The notes: generated by a model not told the origin, from the letters alone. 10,585 nt of DNA from Bryobacterales bacterium (GCA_003132865.1 PKYZ01000433.1:1-10585), one strand, 5' to 3'. Shown: positions 1 through 6,803, numbered from the stretch's first letter. Translations and numbers: made by a program.

Positions 1-13
1 TCCTCCAGGACCC
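1..13. repeat. Partial REP-like hairpin at the window's left edge
   Basis: TCCT-CC-AGGACCC: four bases of the left arm, a two-base loop and the full seven-base right arm. The first 15 bases of the window are the exact reverse complement of bases 10568-10582, so the window opens inside a copy of the same palindrome that closes it. A sequence ending inside a dispersed repeat at both ends is what an assembly break would produce, although this is inference. Confidence 0.6.
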
Positions 14-73
14 GCTCTTTGCGCGACGGAATCAGCCATCCGAGACACCAATCGGCCGACGTGGACGTCGGCC

Positions 74-91
74 GCAGGACTGGAGTCCTGC
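74..91. repeat. REP-like perfect hairpin, 8-bp stem, GG loop
   Basis: GCAGGACT (74-81), loop GG (82-83), AGTCCTGC (84-91): a perfect 8-bp stem. It is flanked by GCC on the left and CCCAC on the right. The same flanks and outer stem (GCC-GCAGG...CCTGC-CCCAC) surround the hairpin at 6780-6796, but the inner stem pairs differ in a compensating way. There is no T run, so it is not a classic terminator, although it lies downstream of the 134-865 gene. The rest of 1-133 shows no gene. Confidence 0.65.
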
Positions 92-133
92 CCCACGATG
101 CATCACAAGTCTTGCGGACACTTGGCGACCGGG

Positions 134-865
134 CTAGTGAGCGTCGGTGGCCGGCGGGAACTGGGTCGTCACTTTCCCGCTCGCATCCAAGAACTGCATT
201 ACCGGCGATCCGTCCGGATTGACCCGTAGGCGCAGGCGATCGTGGCCATCTTGCTCCATCAATCGTAGGCCAACTGAGCGGTCCCCCACCCGTCCCAGGT
301 AAGCTCGCTGTGTGTCGCCGGGATGTGAAGCCGCAAACTTGTTCCACTCGGCTTCCTGCTGCGCCTGAGGGAGCTTTTGGACGCGTAATAACGCTTCGAG
401 AGCATCCGTAATCGGGTAGTCTCCTCTATCCCAAATGGCAATGCCAGACCTCCGATGGCCATCCTCTTCACCCGCGTCGATGGAGAACACCTAGTCTTGA
501 TTGTACCGATCGAAGCTCAGGTGGCCCCAACTCTCGACTTTTCCATTCTTGTCCTTCATCCCCCCGAAGATCAGGCCGCCGTCTTCCGTACCTTCGTCAT
601 CGAAGAACAGCACCCCTGCCGTCTTGCGGTCTTCGCGCGGATACTCCTTGCCCTTGACGATCAGGCCTGGCGCCCTTGATTTGCCGGACAGAACCATGCG
701 CAGAGTGCCGTCCGGTTCCACAATGTTGATGCGTTGAACATAAATCTCCTCGAAAGTCGACTTCTTGGCGGGGCCGGCGAAGCCGCCAAGAATAGTGACA
801 GCGAAGACCGCCGTCAAAACCCCCGAGTAGATCGTGAGAAAGCGCGAGCTGGCCATGAACTTCAT
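134..865 (-). pseudogene. Membrane-anchored protein of unknown function, interrupted by an in-frame amber codon
   Basis: One reading frame of 243 codon positions is cut by a single TAG at 493-491 (codon 125). On both sides the frame and protein style continue unbroken: 'SFDRYNQD' stop 'VFSIDAGEEDGHRR'. CAG to TAG is one C-to-T change on the coding strand, and Gln would fit there. I chose ATG 865 because GGAGGAG lies upstream (about 15-18 bases, rather long); ATG 856 is an alternative. Residues about 8-28 form a hydrophobic anchor, followed by an exported region with 'YVQRINIVEPDGTLRMVLSG', which I associate from memory with uncharacterised acidobacterial proteins. The part after the stop could restart at the GTG at 490, but no ribosome site is evident. 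The gene is divergent from the serpin, with 86 bases between starts. Function unknown. It may be a pseudogene, a readthrough gene or a sequencing error. Confidence 0.72.
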
Positions 866-951
866 GCCGAGAATACGAGAATCTCCTCCGGCTTGTTCCC
901 TCGGCTGAAAGGCGCCCACCGTTTGCGGCATGATGAAGGTGAGGCACGTCC

Positions 952-2142
952 ATGACACACCACCTTATCCTCGCAATCCCGTTTCTCCTGGCGGGCGCAC
1001 TGCTCGCCTCCAGCGACGTAACTCCGGGCATGAATCGGTTTGCGGCCGCAGCTTACCGGCAACTCGCCCAAAACCTCGCCCAAGACAGGGGCAACCTGAT
1101 CCTCTCGCCCTTCAGCATCTCGACAGCGCTCTCCATGCTGCTCGATGGCGCGCGCGGGCAGACCGCCGCCGGCATGGCCGCCACGCTCGACCAACCTGAG
1201 CCCGGCCCCGGCTACCACGCCGCCGTCGCATCGCTGGCGGCGGAACTCACCAAACAGGCGAACCTGGGCGGCAACCAACTCGCCATCGCCAATGGCCTCT
1301 GGCTACAGCAAGGCTTCCCGCTCGAAACCGAATTTGAGCAGACCATCGGCAAGCTCTACCAAGCAGCGCTCACCTCGCTCGATTTCCACGCCAATCCGGA
1401 GCAAGCCCGCCAGGAGATCAATTCCTGGACCGCGCAGCACACCAACGGCAGGATTCCGGAGTTGTTCGGGCCTCGTTCGATCGATGCCGCCACCCGCCTG
1501 GTCCTGACCAGCGCCATCTACTTCTATGGCAAATGGCGCTCGCCCTTCGATCCCAAGGACACGCGCGCGGAGCCCTTCCAGCTTGGCGGAGGCCGCACGG
1601 TGGATGCGAAGTTCATGCACCAGAAGGCCGATTTCCTGTATGGCGAAACGCCCGCCGCCCAAATTCTGGAGATGGCATACCAAGGCACGCCGGTGGCGTT
1701 CGACATACTGCTGCCTAAAGCGAACGACGGTCTGGCGGAGTTGGAACGGTCCATCAAGCCCGATATGCTCTCCGCATGGTTCGGCGCTCTGACGAGCCGC
1801 AAAGTCGAGACCGCCATTCCGAAATTCCGCGCGGAATCGGCGTTCTCGTTGCGGGACATGCTGTCGCGCATGGGCATGGCAGACGCTTTCGGGAGTACGG
1901 CCGATTTCTCCGGCATCGACGGAAGCCGCGACCTGTTTCTCGGCGATGTGGTGCACAAGGCTTTCGTGGAGGTGTCGGAAGAAGGCACCGAAGCGGCGGC
2001 GGCCACCGGCGTAAAGCTTCGGATGTTGGCGATGAGGCCGCAACCACAGACCATCTTTTGCGCGGACCACCCCTTCGCGTTCTTCATCCGCGATACCACC
2101 AGCGGCGTGATTCTGTTCGAAGGCCGGCTTCTGAAACCGTAA
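952..2142 (+). CDS. Secreted serpin (serine protease inhibitor), probably inhibitory
   Basis: A 396-residue protein, the normal serpin length. Residues 1-20 are a Sec signal peptide without a lipobox cysteine, so it should be exported. Serpin signatures are in order: 'NLILSPFSISTALSMLLDGA' (about 48-67), 'LTSAIYFYGKW' (the usual NAIYFKG motif with Asn to Ser), 'DVVHKAFVEVSEEGTEAAAAT', and the C-terminal 'DHPFAFFIRD' and 'GVILFEGRL'. The hinge starts at Glu343 (P17) and runs E-E-G-T-E-A-A-A-A-T, with small residues at P12-P9 and Thr at P14 and P8. This is the pattern of inhibitory serpins, which trap proteases by loop insertion. Counting 17 residues places P1 at Leu359 and P1' at Ala360, predicting chymotrypsin-, elastase- or subtilisin-like targets. 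AAGGTGAGG at 936-944 is a good ribosome site for this ATG. The target (self or foreign protease) is unknown. Confidence 0.95.
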   Translation: MTHHLILAIPFLLAGALLASSDVTPGMNRFAAAAYRQLAQNLAQDRGNLILSPFSISTALSMLLDGARGQTAAGMAATLDQPEPGPGYHAAVASLAAELTKQANLGGNQLAIANGLWLQQGFPLETEFEQTIGKLYQAALTSLDFHANPEQARQEINSWTAQHTNGRIPELFGPRSIDAATRLVLTSAIYFYGKWRSPFDPKDTRAEPFQLGGGRTVDAKFMHQKADFLYGETPAAQILEMAYQGTPVAFDILLPKANDGLAELERSIKPDMLSAWFGALTSRKVETAIPKFRAESAFSLRDMLSRMGMADAFGSTADFSGIDGSRDLFLGDVVHKAFVEVSEEGTEAAAATGVKLRMLAMRPQPQTIFCADHPFAFFIRDTTSGVILFEGRLLKP

Positions 2143-2157
2143 CAATGTGCGCGCCGT

Positions 2158-2504
2158 TCATCGGCGGAGTTTTCCGTGGGCATCGACGAAGGCTCGCGGC
2201 GTGATGATTTCGACTGCGCCAAAAAACTTTATGCGCAGTCAGGTCGTCATCGCCAGTGACGATGAAGCGGGCCTCGGCGGCCTGGGCACACTACATCGCT
2301 GCCACAAGGGTGGCAGGAAACCCACCAGTTCGGCGGCGGTCCAGTCAAACTTCCTGGCCAGCACTTCGGCCACCTCGTCCATTGATCGGTCGTGAGATGT
2401 GGAGGCCCAACGCGTCCTGGCTTTCGATGAGATCAAAGACCTTTGGGGCACTCCGCCGAAGACGCGAAAATGTAGACGTTGGAGTCCACTACGATTCTGG
2501 TCAC
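2158..2504 (-). pseudogene. Decayed PIN-domain toxin gene (PF13470/TIGR00305-like), multiple frameshifts and a deletion
   Basis: Joining pieces from different frames rebuilds a PIN toxin. GTG at 2504 starts 'TRIVVDSNVYIFA' (catalytic Asp). A lesion near 2463 leads to 'VFGGVPQ'; a one-base loss near 2443 leads to 'VFDLIESQDALGLHISRPI'; an extra A near 2382 leads to 'MDEVAEVLARKFDW' and 'ELVGFLPPLWQRC'. A deletion near 2290-2295 then jumps to 'CAQAAEARFIVTGDDDL'. An extra T in the six-T run at 2221-2226 leads to 'VEIITPRAFVDAHGK' and a stop at 2160-2158. The deletion removes the region expected to hold the DPDD acidic motif. Intact relatives are about 140 residues; this stretch is 347 bases. 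The GTG overlaps the stop of the antitoxin gene (GTGA), as in a coupled toxin-antitoxin pair. It cannot make a working nuclease as read. Confidence 0.85.
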
Positions 2505-2770
2505 TTGGTCTTTTTCTTGCCGATCTTGGCGCGCTTCTCCACGCGGTATTCGCCAACCAGGCGGGTCACATCGTCCTCGGTGATGCCGAGGGCTTCGGCC
2601 TTGGGCCGGGCAATGGTGTGAACCTGCTGCCAGTATTGCTCGGAGGCCATACGTTTAAGGCCTTCACGGAGCACGCCGCTGAGGCTGCGGTTGGTGGTTC
2701 GGGCTAGGCGCTCGGCGACTTTCAGGTCGGCCGGCGACATGGAAATGGATACGGTTTTGGTGGTTCGCAT
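2501..2770 (-). CDS. Ribbon-helix-helix (CopG-like) antitoxin, apparently orphaned
   Basis: An 89-residue basic protein. Residues 3-11 'TTKTVSISM' form the DNA-binding beta strand, followed by two helices ('SPADLKVAERLARTTNRS', 'SLSGVLREGLKRM'), the typical RHH pattern. The C-terminal half ('KAEALGITEDDVTRLVGEYR', then a lysine-rich tail) would be the toxin-binding part. Its ATG follows the rlmN stop directly (TAA-ATG), so it is probably translated from the rlmN message by coupling; no good ribosome site of its own is visible. Its stop overlaps the start of the broken PIN toxin. Such proteins normally neutralise the toxin and repress their own operon. Here the antitoxin is intact and the partner is not, so it may survive as a free regulator or as an anti-addiction factor, or may simply be decaying more slowly. 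Confidence 0.85.
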   Translation of the reverse strand: MRTTKTVSISMSPADLKVAERLARTTNRSLSGVLREGLKRMASEQYWQQVHTIARPKAEALGITEDDVTRLVGEYRVEKRAKIGKKKTK

Positions 2771-3814
2771 TTATAGCGGCCTGGGCGGCGCTTCATTCCG
2801 CTTCAACTGCCCGCACGCGGCGTAGATATCCAGGCCGCGCGGCTTGCGGATAAAGCATCCCATCGACCGCCGCACGATGGCCTGGAAGCTGGCGACCCGC
2901 TCGGGATCGGGCGTCTCGAACGGAATGCCCGGACCCGGATTCAGCGCGATCAGGTTGACCTTGGCATTCAGGTTGGCCAGCAGCCTCACCACGCGCCGCG
3001 CGTCGGCGTCGCTGTCGTTCACGCCCTTGAGCAGCACGTACTCGAACGTGAGCTTCTCCCAAGGCCGCAGCGGATAAGCCTTGCACGCCGCCAATAAGTC
3101 CAGCAGATGATACTTCCGCGTGATGGGCATCAACTGCTGCCGCATCTCTTCGGTGGAAGCGTTCAACGATATCGACAGCCTGGGGCGCACCGGCTCGCGT
3201 CCCAATTCTTCGATTTTCGGGATGATGCCGGCGGTCGAAACCGTGATCCGCCGCGGCGGAATTCCTACACCTTCCGGATCCGTCAGCAGGCGCGTGGCTT
3301 TTACCACGTTCGCCAGATTCAGCAGTGGCTCGCCCTGCCCCATCATCACGATGTTGAGCCGCGTGCGCTCCTCCAACAGCCCGTTATCGCGGGCTACCAG
3401 CAGCACCTGTCCCACGATCTCGCCCGCGGTGAGGTTGCGCTCCAGCCCCATCAGCGCGGTCATGCAGAACTTGCAGTCCACCGGGCAACCCACCTGGCTC
3501 GAAATGCAGACGGTGTCGCGCTCGTCCTCCGGCATCAGCACGGTCTCCACCGTGAGGCCGTCGTCCAGGCGCAGCAGGTACCGCCGCGTGCCGTCCACCG
3601 ACTGATAGCGCTGCGCGATCTCCGGCAGGCCCACGCGGCGCGCACCGCCCAACTCCTGCCGCAGCGCGGCGGGCAGCGTGGAAACCTGCACCAGGTCGGC
3701 AACTCTCCGCCGGTACAAAGCGGTGTAGATTTGTTTGGCGCGGAACTGCGGATGGCCGGGCCCCAGAGCTTCCCGAATCTCGGTCAGTTCCATGCCCAGC
3801 AGCGGCTCGGACAT
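2771..3814 (-). CDS. rlmN: Dual-specificity 23S rRNA/tRNA adenine-C2 methyltransferase RlmN
   Basis: A 347-residue cytoplasmic radical-SAM enzyme of normal family length. It methylates C2 of A2503 in 23S rRNA and A37 of some tRNAs, and affects decoding accuracy and ribosome-targeting drug sensitivity. The iron-sulfur motif is CX3CX2C at Cys110, Cys114 and Cys117 ('[12 protein letters not shown]'). The two methyl-transfer cysteines are Cys103 ('[10 protein letters not shown]') and Cys334 ('[11 protein letters not shown]'). The SAM-binding 'GEPLLN' is at 161-166 and the 'SLNAS' motif near 216-220. An N-terminal helical region ('[13 protein letters not shown]') fits the RNA-binding domain. RlmN is preferred over Cfr because of the housekeeping-like sequence and context. 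The start at 3814 has only a weak GAAGAAG upstream and lies 9 bases after the stop of the small membrane protein, so the two may be co-transcribed. The RHH gene abuts downstream. Confidence 0.96.
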   Translation of the reverse strand: MSEPLLGMELTEIREALGPGHPQFRAKQIYTALYRRRVADLVQVSTLPAALRQELGGARRVGLPEIAQRYQSVDGTRRYLLRLDDGLTVETVLMPEDERDTVCISSQVGCPVDCKFCMTALMGLERNLTAGEIVGQVLLVARDNGLLEERTRLNIVMMGQGEPLLNLANVVKATRLLTDPEGVGIPPRRITVSTAGIIPKIEELGREPVRPRLSISLNASTEEMRQQLMPITRKYHLLDLLAACKAYPLRPWEKLTFEYVLLKGVNDSDADARRVVRLLANLNAKVNLIALNPGPGIPFETPDPERVASFQAIVRRSMGCFIRKPRGLDIYAACGQLKRNEAPPRPL

Positions 3815-3823
3815 CTTCTTCGA

Positions 3824-4165
3824 TTATTGCATGGCCAGTTGGCGGTACTCGCTTTCGGAGCTTTCAGGCAACAGCACCCACAGAGTGTAAATGCTGAGCA
3901 CGGTGCCTAACGGGAAATCCAACAGCCAGATCGCACTCACGATGATGGCGTACGTGCGGGCCCAGGGTGCGTGATCGACGAGGCCCCTGGCCACCACCAA
4001 GCAGGTCACCGGCAAAGCTGCCAGCCCCACCCCAACGATGCCGCCCAGCAGGGGATGGATGAATTGCGCTGAAAACCCCAGGAACAGCCCCGCGATCAGG
4101 CCGCGCTGAGTTTGGCAGAAGCTATGAACGCCGACGAGTTGCTTATCGATGAACTGGCCGGCCAT
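3824..4165 (-). CDS. Small polytopic membrane protein, N-terminus apparently replaced or lost
   Basis: The reliable part is the last 90 or so residues (about 3824-4100). These hold two to three hydrophobic segments ('GLIAGLFLGFSAQFIHPLL', 'GGIVGVGLAALPVTCLVV', 'YAIIVSAIWLLDFPLGTVL'), then 'SIYTLWVLLPESSESEYRQL' at the cytoplasm-side tail. I recognise this as an acidobacterial small membrane protein type of unknown role. Upstream of about 4102 the frame runs antisense to a PIN toxin fragment and has no protein-like character. The ATG at 4165 is the nearest start (113 residues) and has no ribosome site; ATG 4339 would add 58 more unlikely residues. I infer that a rearrangement cut away the native start and first membrane helix, so this may be a pseudogene. 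It lies 9 bases upstream of rlmN on the same strand. Confidence 0.55.
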   Translation of the reverse strand: MAGQFIDKQLVGVHSFCQTQRGLIAGLFLGFSAQFIHPLLGGIVGVGLAALPVTCLVVARGLVDHAPWARTYAIIVSAIWLLDFPLGTVLSIYTLWVLLPESSESEYRQLAMQ

Positions 4166-4321
4166 ACGGAAGCCGAGCGTCGTAAGCTCCACGTGACGGG
4201 TACCCTCGGCGTGCATGCGTATGTCGCCGGCCTCATCGATTTTGATCAGGCATTGGCGCGCCTCCGTTCCACCAATTTCCGGCTTTCCGCCGAGGTCGAG
4301 CGCCTCGTGCGGCGCGACGCG
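4100..4321 (+). pseudogene. C-terminal fragment of a DUF3368-type PIN toxin
   Basis: Plus-strand reading from about 4100 gives 'AALSLAEAMNADELLIDE', 'EAERRKLHVTGTLGV', 'GLIDFDQALARLRSTNFRLS' and 'AEVERLVRRDA'. The order (helix with an acidic LLIDE, then VTGTLGV, then 'LRxTNFRLS') is that of the C-terminal half of DUF3368 PIN-family nucleases, the toxins of VapBC-like pairs. The N-terminal half with the first catalytic Asp is absent: upstream, the DNA codes a membrane protein on the other strand and a stop lies at 4070-4072. At the 3' end no native stop is seen; the frame runs on into sequence antisense to the TPR gene. No antitoxin gene is found beside it. It is antisense to the doubtful 5' part of the membrane protein, so an insertion or inversion joint is likely near 4100. 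Confidence 0.7.
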
Positions 4322-4345
4322 CTCCCGTGCCCGATCCATTATCCA

Positions 4346-5420
4346 TCACTTCTTATTGCGCATCGCGGTTATTATCGAATCCGGCACGCCCGTGGCCTTG
4401 AGCTTCGCCAGATCGCCGGGCTCCAGCGAGAAGCGCCCCGGCTGATTCGCAATCATCTTCAGCACGTCCTCCTCTGCAACGTTGCCATCGATCAACTTGA
4501 CGATGAAGTCGTTGGTCAGCACGATACCCGTTTGCACGGAAACGGCTTGCCCGGCCGGCGCCGCCTTTGGCTGCCGCGCCTTCAGCGCCGCGGACTCCCT
4601 CCGGCATTCCTCCATCAGCCCGGCCACCAACTTGCCACCGTTGAGTTCCGAAGCTTTTTCAAACGCGGAAACCGCTTCGTCATACTGGCGCACCAGTAAA
4701 CACGCCACGCCCAGGTTGTACCAGGCCTCCATCGCCGCCTTCGATCCCGTCCCACACGACTCCGCGTTGGCGCGCGACAGCTTCACCAGCGCCTCGTAGT
4801 CGCCCGCCTTCGCCACGTCGAATGCCTGTTTGAGATGGCACTCCTTGCTCCATGAACGGGATCTCCCGGCTCTCGATCCACGTCGCGTAGAGCCGTTGCG
4901 CCTCCGCCAGTCCCTGGCGTACCGCCATGGATTTCAGTTCGGATGGCGCCGGCCACTCCGCAGCGCTGGTCTGGCTTTGATTCTCCTTCTGCGCATGGCC
5001 GCGCACCGCCACCGCCGCGAGTTCCTGGCCGCTCGCCGCATCCACGGCGCTTACCTGCGCGAGGAACCACCCTTCCGTGCGGGCGATGTGCATCGCGGGC
5101 AAGCCCTCGCCAAGCATGGCCGGCTGCGGACGCGCTTCGCATCGGGAGACTTTGATCGACAGCGCGATGGCCGGCGCTGCGGCCGCGGCGGAATCCGCGC
5201 CGCCGGCCATCGCCGCTCCATGCGCGCGCATGTCCTGGAAGACCAGGTCGCCAAATTCCTTGGCGCAATCGCCGGTGAGTTGGCCGGGAGTCACGAGCCT
5301 GCCGGCGAGCGCCCCGGCCAGGCTCGGCGCATGCGCGATCTTGACTGTGATCTTTTTTTCGGCACGGGCGTGGCAGCCCACGGCGAGAAATCCTACGGCA
5401 AGGGCCAGACCTCGAATCAT
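4346..5420 (-). pseudogene. Exported TPR-containing protein of unknown function, broken by one frameshift
   Basis: The first frame starts at ATG 5420 (ribosome site AAGAGG, about 8 bases upstream) with signal 'MIRGLALAVGFLAVGC'; the AVGC could be a weak lipobox. It runs 190 codons to '...YATWIESREIPFM' at 4851. From there the protein continues in another frame: 'SKECHLKQAFDVAKAGDYEA', a TPR-like pair ('AMEAWYNLGVACLLVRQYDEA'), a Pro/Ala linker, and a C-terminal helical module ('LTNDFIVKLIDGNVAEEDVL' ... 'LKATGVPDSIITAMRN') ending at 4346. One extra G at 4851-4850 explains the shift; the repaired protein would be 357 residues. The original frame would continue to 4680 with Gly/Arg-rich sequence unlike protein. 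It follows the DoxX gene by 11 bases in the same direction. It is either a recent pseudogene or a sequencing error; no slippery site suggests programmed shifting. Confidence 0.72.
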
Positions 5421-5431
5421 GGCATCGCCTC

Positions 5432-5890
5432 TTACCGCCGCGCCGCTGGAGCGGACCTGCTCAGCATCCGGTCCACCGACCACGCGCCCGATCCCGCGAT
5501 CATGATCGCCGCCGTCATCGCCAGCACCAGTACGTGGAACTCGAAGCCTTCGCCCTTCTGCCGGCCGCCCCAGTTCATGAAGAAGCCATTCACGGCGTGT
5601 ACCTTGGCGATCGCCACCACCATCACGCAAGCGATGCCGAACGCCGCCACGCGGCCGAGCAGGCCCACGATCAGGCCGATCCCGCCGAAGAACTCGGCGG
5701 CGACGACCAGAAATGCGAACACCGCCGGAATGCCGGTGTGCTCGAAGCCGCTCATGGTCGCGGAGAAGCCGCGCCCTCCCCACCAGCCCAGCATCTTCTG
5801 CGCTCCGTGCGCGAAAAACACCGCTCCCAGTGCCAGGCGCAAGATGGTTGGAGCGGCGTGAGGGTTCGTGTGAACCAGTTTGCTGAGCAT
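5432..5890 (-). CDS. DoxX family inner-membrane protein
   Basis: A 152-residue protein with four hydrophobic segments: 'ILRLALGAVFFAHGAQKMLG' (16-35), 'IPAVFAFLVVAAEFFGGIGLI' region, 'VAAFGIACVMVVAIAKVH', and 'VLVLAMTAAIMIAGSGAWSV' near the end. The 'FxHGxQKxxG' element after the first helix, the 'AExxGGxxLxxGL' pair and the length fit the DoxX family. These are small quinol- or thiosulfate-linked or redox-stress membrane proteins whose exact role varies and is often unknown. The start at ATG 5890 matches the family N-terminus, but no ribosome site is evident. It is divergent from the TIM-barrel gene with 29 bases between starts, so the two promoters must overlap. The TPR protein gene follows by 11 bases. 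Confidence 0.88.
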   Translation of the reverse strand: MLSKLVHTNPHAAPTILRLALGAVFFAHGAQKMLGWWGGRGFSATMSGFEHTGIPAVFAFLVVAAEFFGGIGLIVGLLGRVAAFGIACVMVVAIAKVHAVNGFFMNWGGRQKGEGFEFHVLVLAMTAAIMIAGSGAWSVDRMLSRSAPAARR

Positions 5891-5919
5891 GGTATGTGAT
5901 ATCGTTTGCTTTTCCGATT

Positions 5920-6759
5920 ATGCCACTCCATTCTCTCTCCCGCCGCGCGTTCTTCGCCTTAACCGCGGCTGCCCCCATTGCGTCCGCCTTCGCGCGGGGC
6001 AAGGGCCTTCCCGTCGGCCTGGAGCTTTTCTCCGTGCGCGACGAACTCAAGCAGGACCTCATGGGCACGGTGCGCGCCGTGGCCAAGATGGGCTATGACT
6101 GCGTGGAATTCTTCTCGCCGTATTACGCATGGACCCCCGACTACGCCAGGCAAGTACGCAAAATGATGGACGACGCCGGCATCCGCTGCTTGTCGACGCA
6201 TAACGGCCCGGAATCGTTCACACCCGATGGAATCGCGCACGCCATCGAACTGAACGGCATTATCGGCAGCCAGTTCATCGTGTGGGCCAGTGCCGGAAAC
6301 CCGAAGACTCCGGACGGCTGGAAGGCGGTTGCCGAACGACTCAATCAAGGCGCCGAAAAGATGAAACCGGCCGGGTTGCGCGCCGGTTATCACAACCACC
6401 AGTTGGAGTTTACGCCGATAGATGGCCAACGTCCCATGGAAGTGCTGGCCGCTAACACCACCAAAGACGTCATGCTGCAACTGGATGTGGGCACCTGTAT
6501 CGAAGCCGGGTCCGACCCGGTGGCCTGGGTGCAGGGCAATCCCGGCCGTATCCGTTCCATGCACTGCAAAGACTGGTCCAAGGACAAGGGCTACAAGGTT
6601 TTGCTCGGCGATGGCGTGGCGCCCTGGAAGAAACTCTTCGAGGCCGCCGAGAAGACCGGCGGCCTGGAGTTTTACCTGGTGGAGCAGGAAGGCAGCGATT
6701 ATCCCGCATTGGAAACCGCCGAGCGCTGTCTGGCGAATTTCCGCAAGCTGCACGGATAG
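5920..6759 (+). CDS. Tat-exported sugar phosphate isomerase/epimerase-like TIM barrel protein
   Basis: A 279-residue protein of the xylose-isomerase-like TIM barrel family (PF01261). The N-terminus 'MPLHSLSRRAFFALTAAAP' carries a twin-arginine motif (Ser7-Arg8-Arg9-x-Phe-Phe) and an Ala-rich stretch with cleavage likely near residues 23-25, so it should be exported folded. Barrel motifs with metal-ligand candidates are 'YDCVEFFSP' (Glu), 'STHNGPE' (His), 'AGYHNHQLEF' (His-Asn-His), 'LQLDVGTC' (Asp), 'MHCKDWS' (His, Lys, Asp) and 'YLVEQEGS' (Glu). Members isomerise or epimerise sugars, often inositol or other cyclitols; the substrate is not readable here. ATG 5920 is chosen because it gives a compact Tat leader; GTG 5896 in frame would add eight residues. 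Neither has a clear ribosome site, so a leaderless transcript is possible. Confidence 0.9.
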   Translation: MPLHSLSRRAFFALTAAAPIASAFARGKGLPVGLELFSVRDELKQDLMGTVRAVAKMGYDCVEFFSPYYAWTPDYARQVRKMMDDAGIRCLSTHNGPESFTPDGIAHAIELNGIIGSQFIVWASAGNPKTPDGWKAVAERLNQGAEKMKPAGLRAGYHNHQLEFTPIDGQRPMEVLAANTTKDVMLQLDVGTCIEAGSDPVAWVQGNPGRIRSMHCKDWSKDKGYKVLLGDGVAPWKKLFEAAEKTGGLEFYLVEQEGSDYPALETAERCLANFRKLHG

Positions 6760-6760
6760 G

Positions 6761-6779
6761 GGCGGCCTGAGATGCCGCC
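6761..6779. terminator. GC-rich hairpin between convergent genes
   Basis: GGCGGC (6761-6766), loop CTGAGAT, GCCGCC (6774-6779), starting one base after the stop codon of the TIM-barrel gene. It sits in the 44-base gap between two convergent genes, next to a second hairpin, and could serve both as a transcript end. There is no T tract, so intrinsic termination is not proven. Confidence 0.4.
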
Positions 6780-6796
6780 GCAGGCCGAGGGCCTGC
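6780..6796. repeat. REP-like perfect hairpin, 7-bp stem, GAG loop
   Basis: GCAGGCC (6780-6786), loop GAG, GGCCTGC (6790-6796). The flanks GCC (6777-6779) and CCCAC (6797-6801) and the outer stem GCAGG/CCTGC are the same as at 71-96. Only the inner stem and loop differ, and pairing is kept. It lies between convergent stops, a usual place for REP-type elements, and may also end transcripts. Confidence 0.65.
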
Positions 6797-6803
6797 CCCA
6801 CTA

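Noticed and set aside
3107..3910. A long plus-strand open frame opposite rlmN
   Set aside because: It is a mirror of the high-GC rlmN gene: His/Gln/Arg-rich, with no domain and no ribosome site. RlmN on the other strand has every expected motif.
4112..4699. A 195-codon plus-strand open frame as one full gene
   Set aside because: Only the first 70 or so residues look like a PIN-family C-terminus. From about 4325 on it is antisense to the well-supported TPR gene and has the Leu/His/Arg-rich character of a shadow frame.
4816..5420. Programmed ribosomal frameshift in the TPR gene
   Set aside because: ATGGAGCAAGGAG has no slippery heptamer, and I see no downstream structure placed to stimulate shifting; a simple one-base lesion is the simpler reading.
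4680..6086. A 468-codon minus-strand open frame as one protein
   Set aside because: Only 4851-5420 is protein-like. The 5' part overlaps the DoxX gene in another frame and is Arg/Gly-rich, and the tail after 4850 is the wrong frame after the frameshift.
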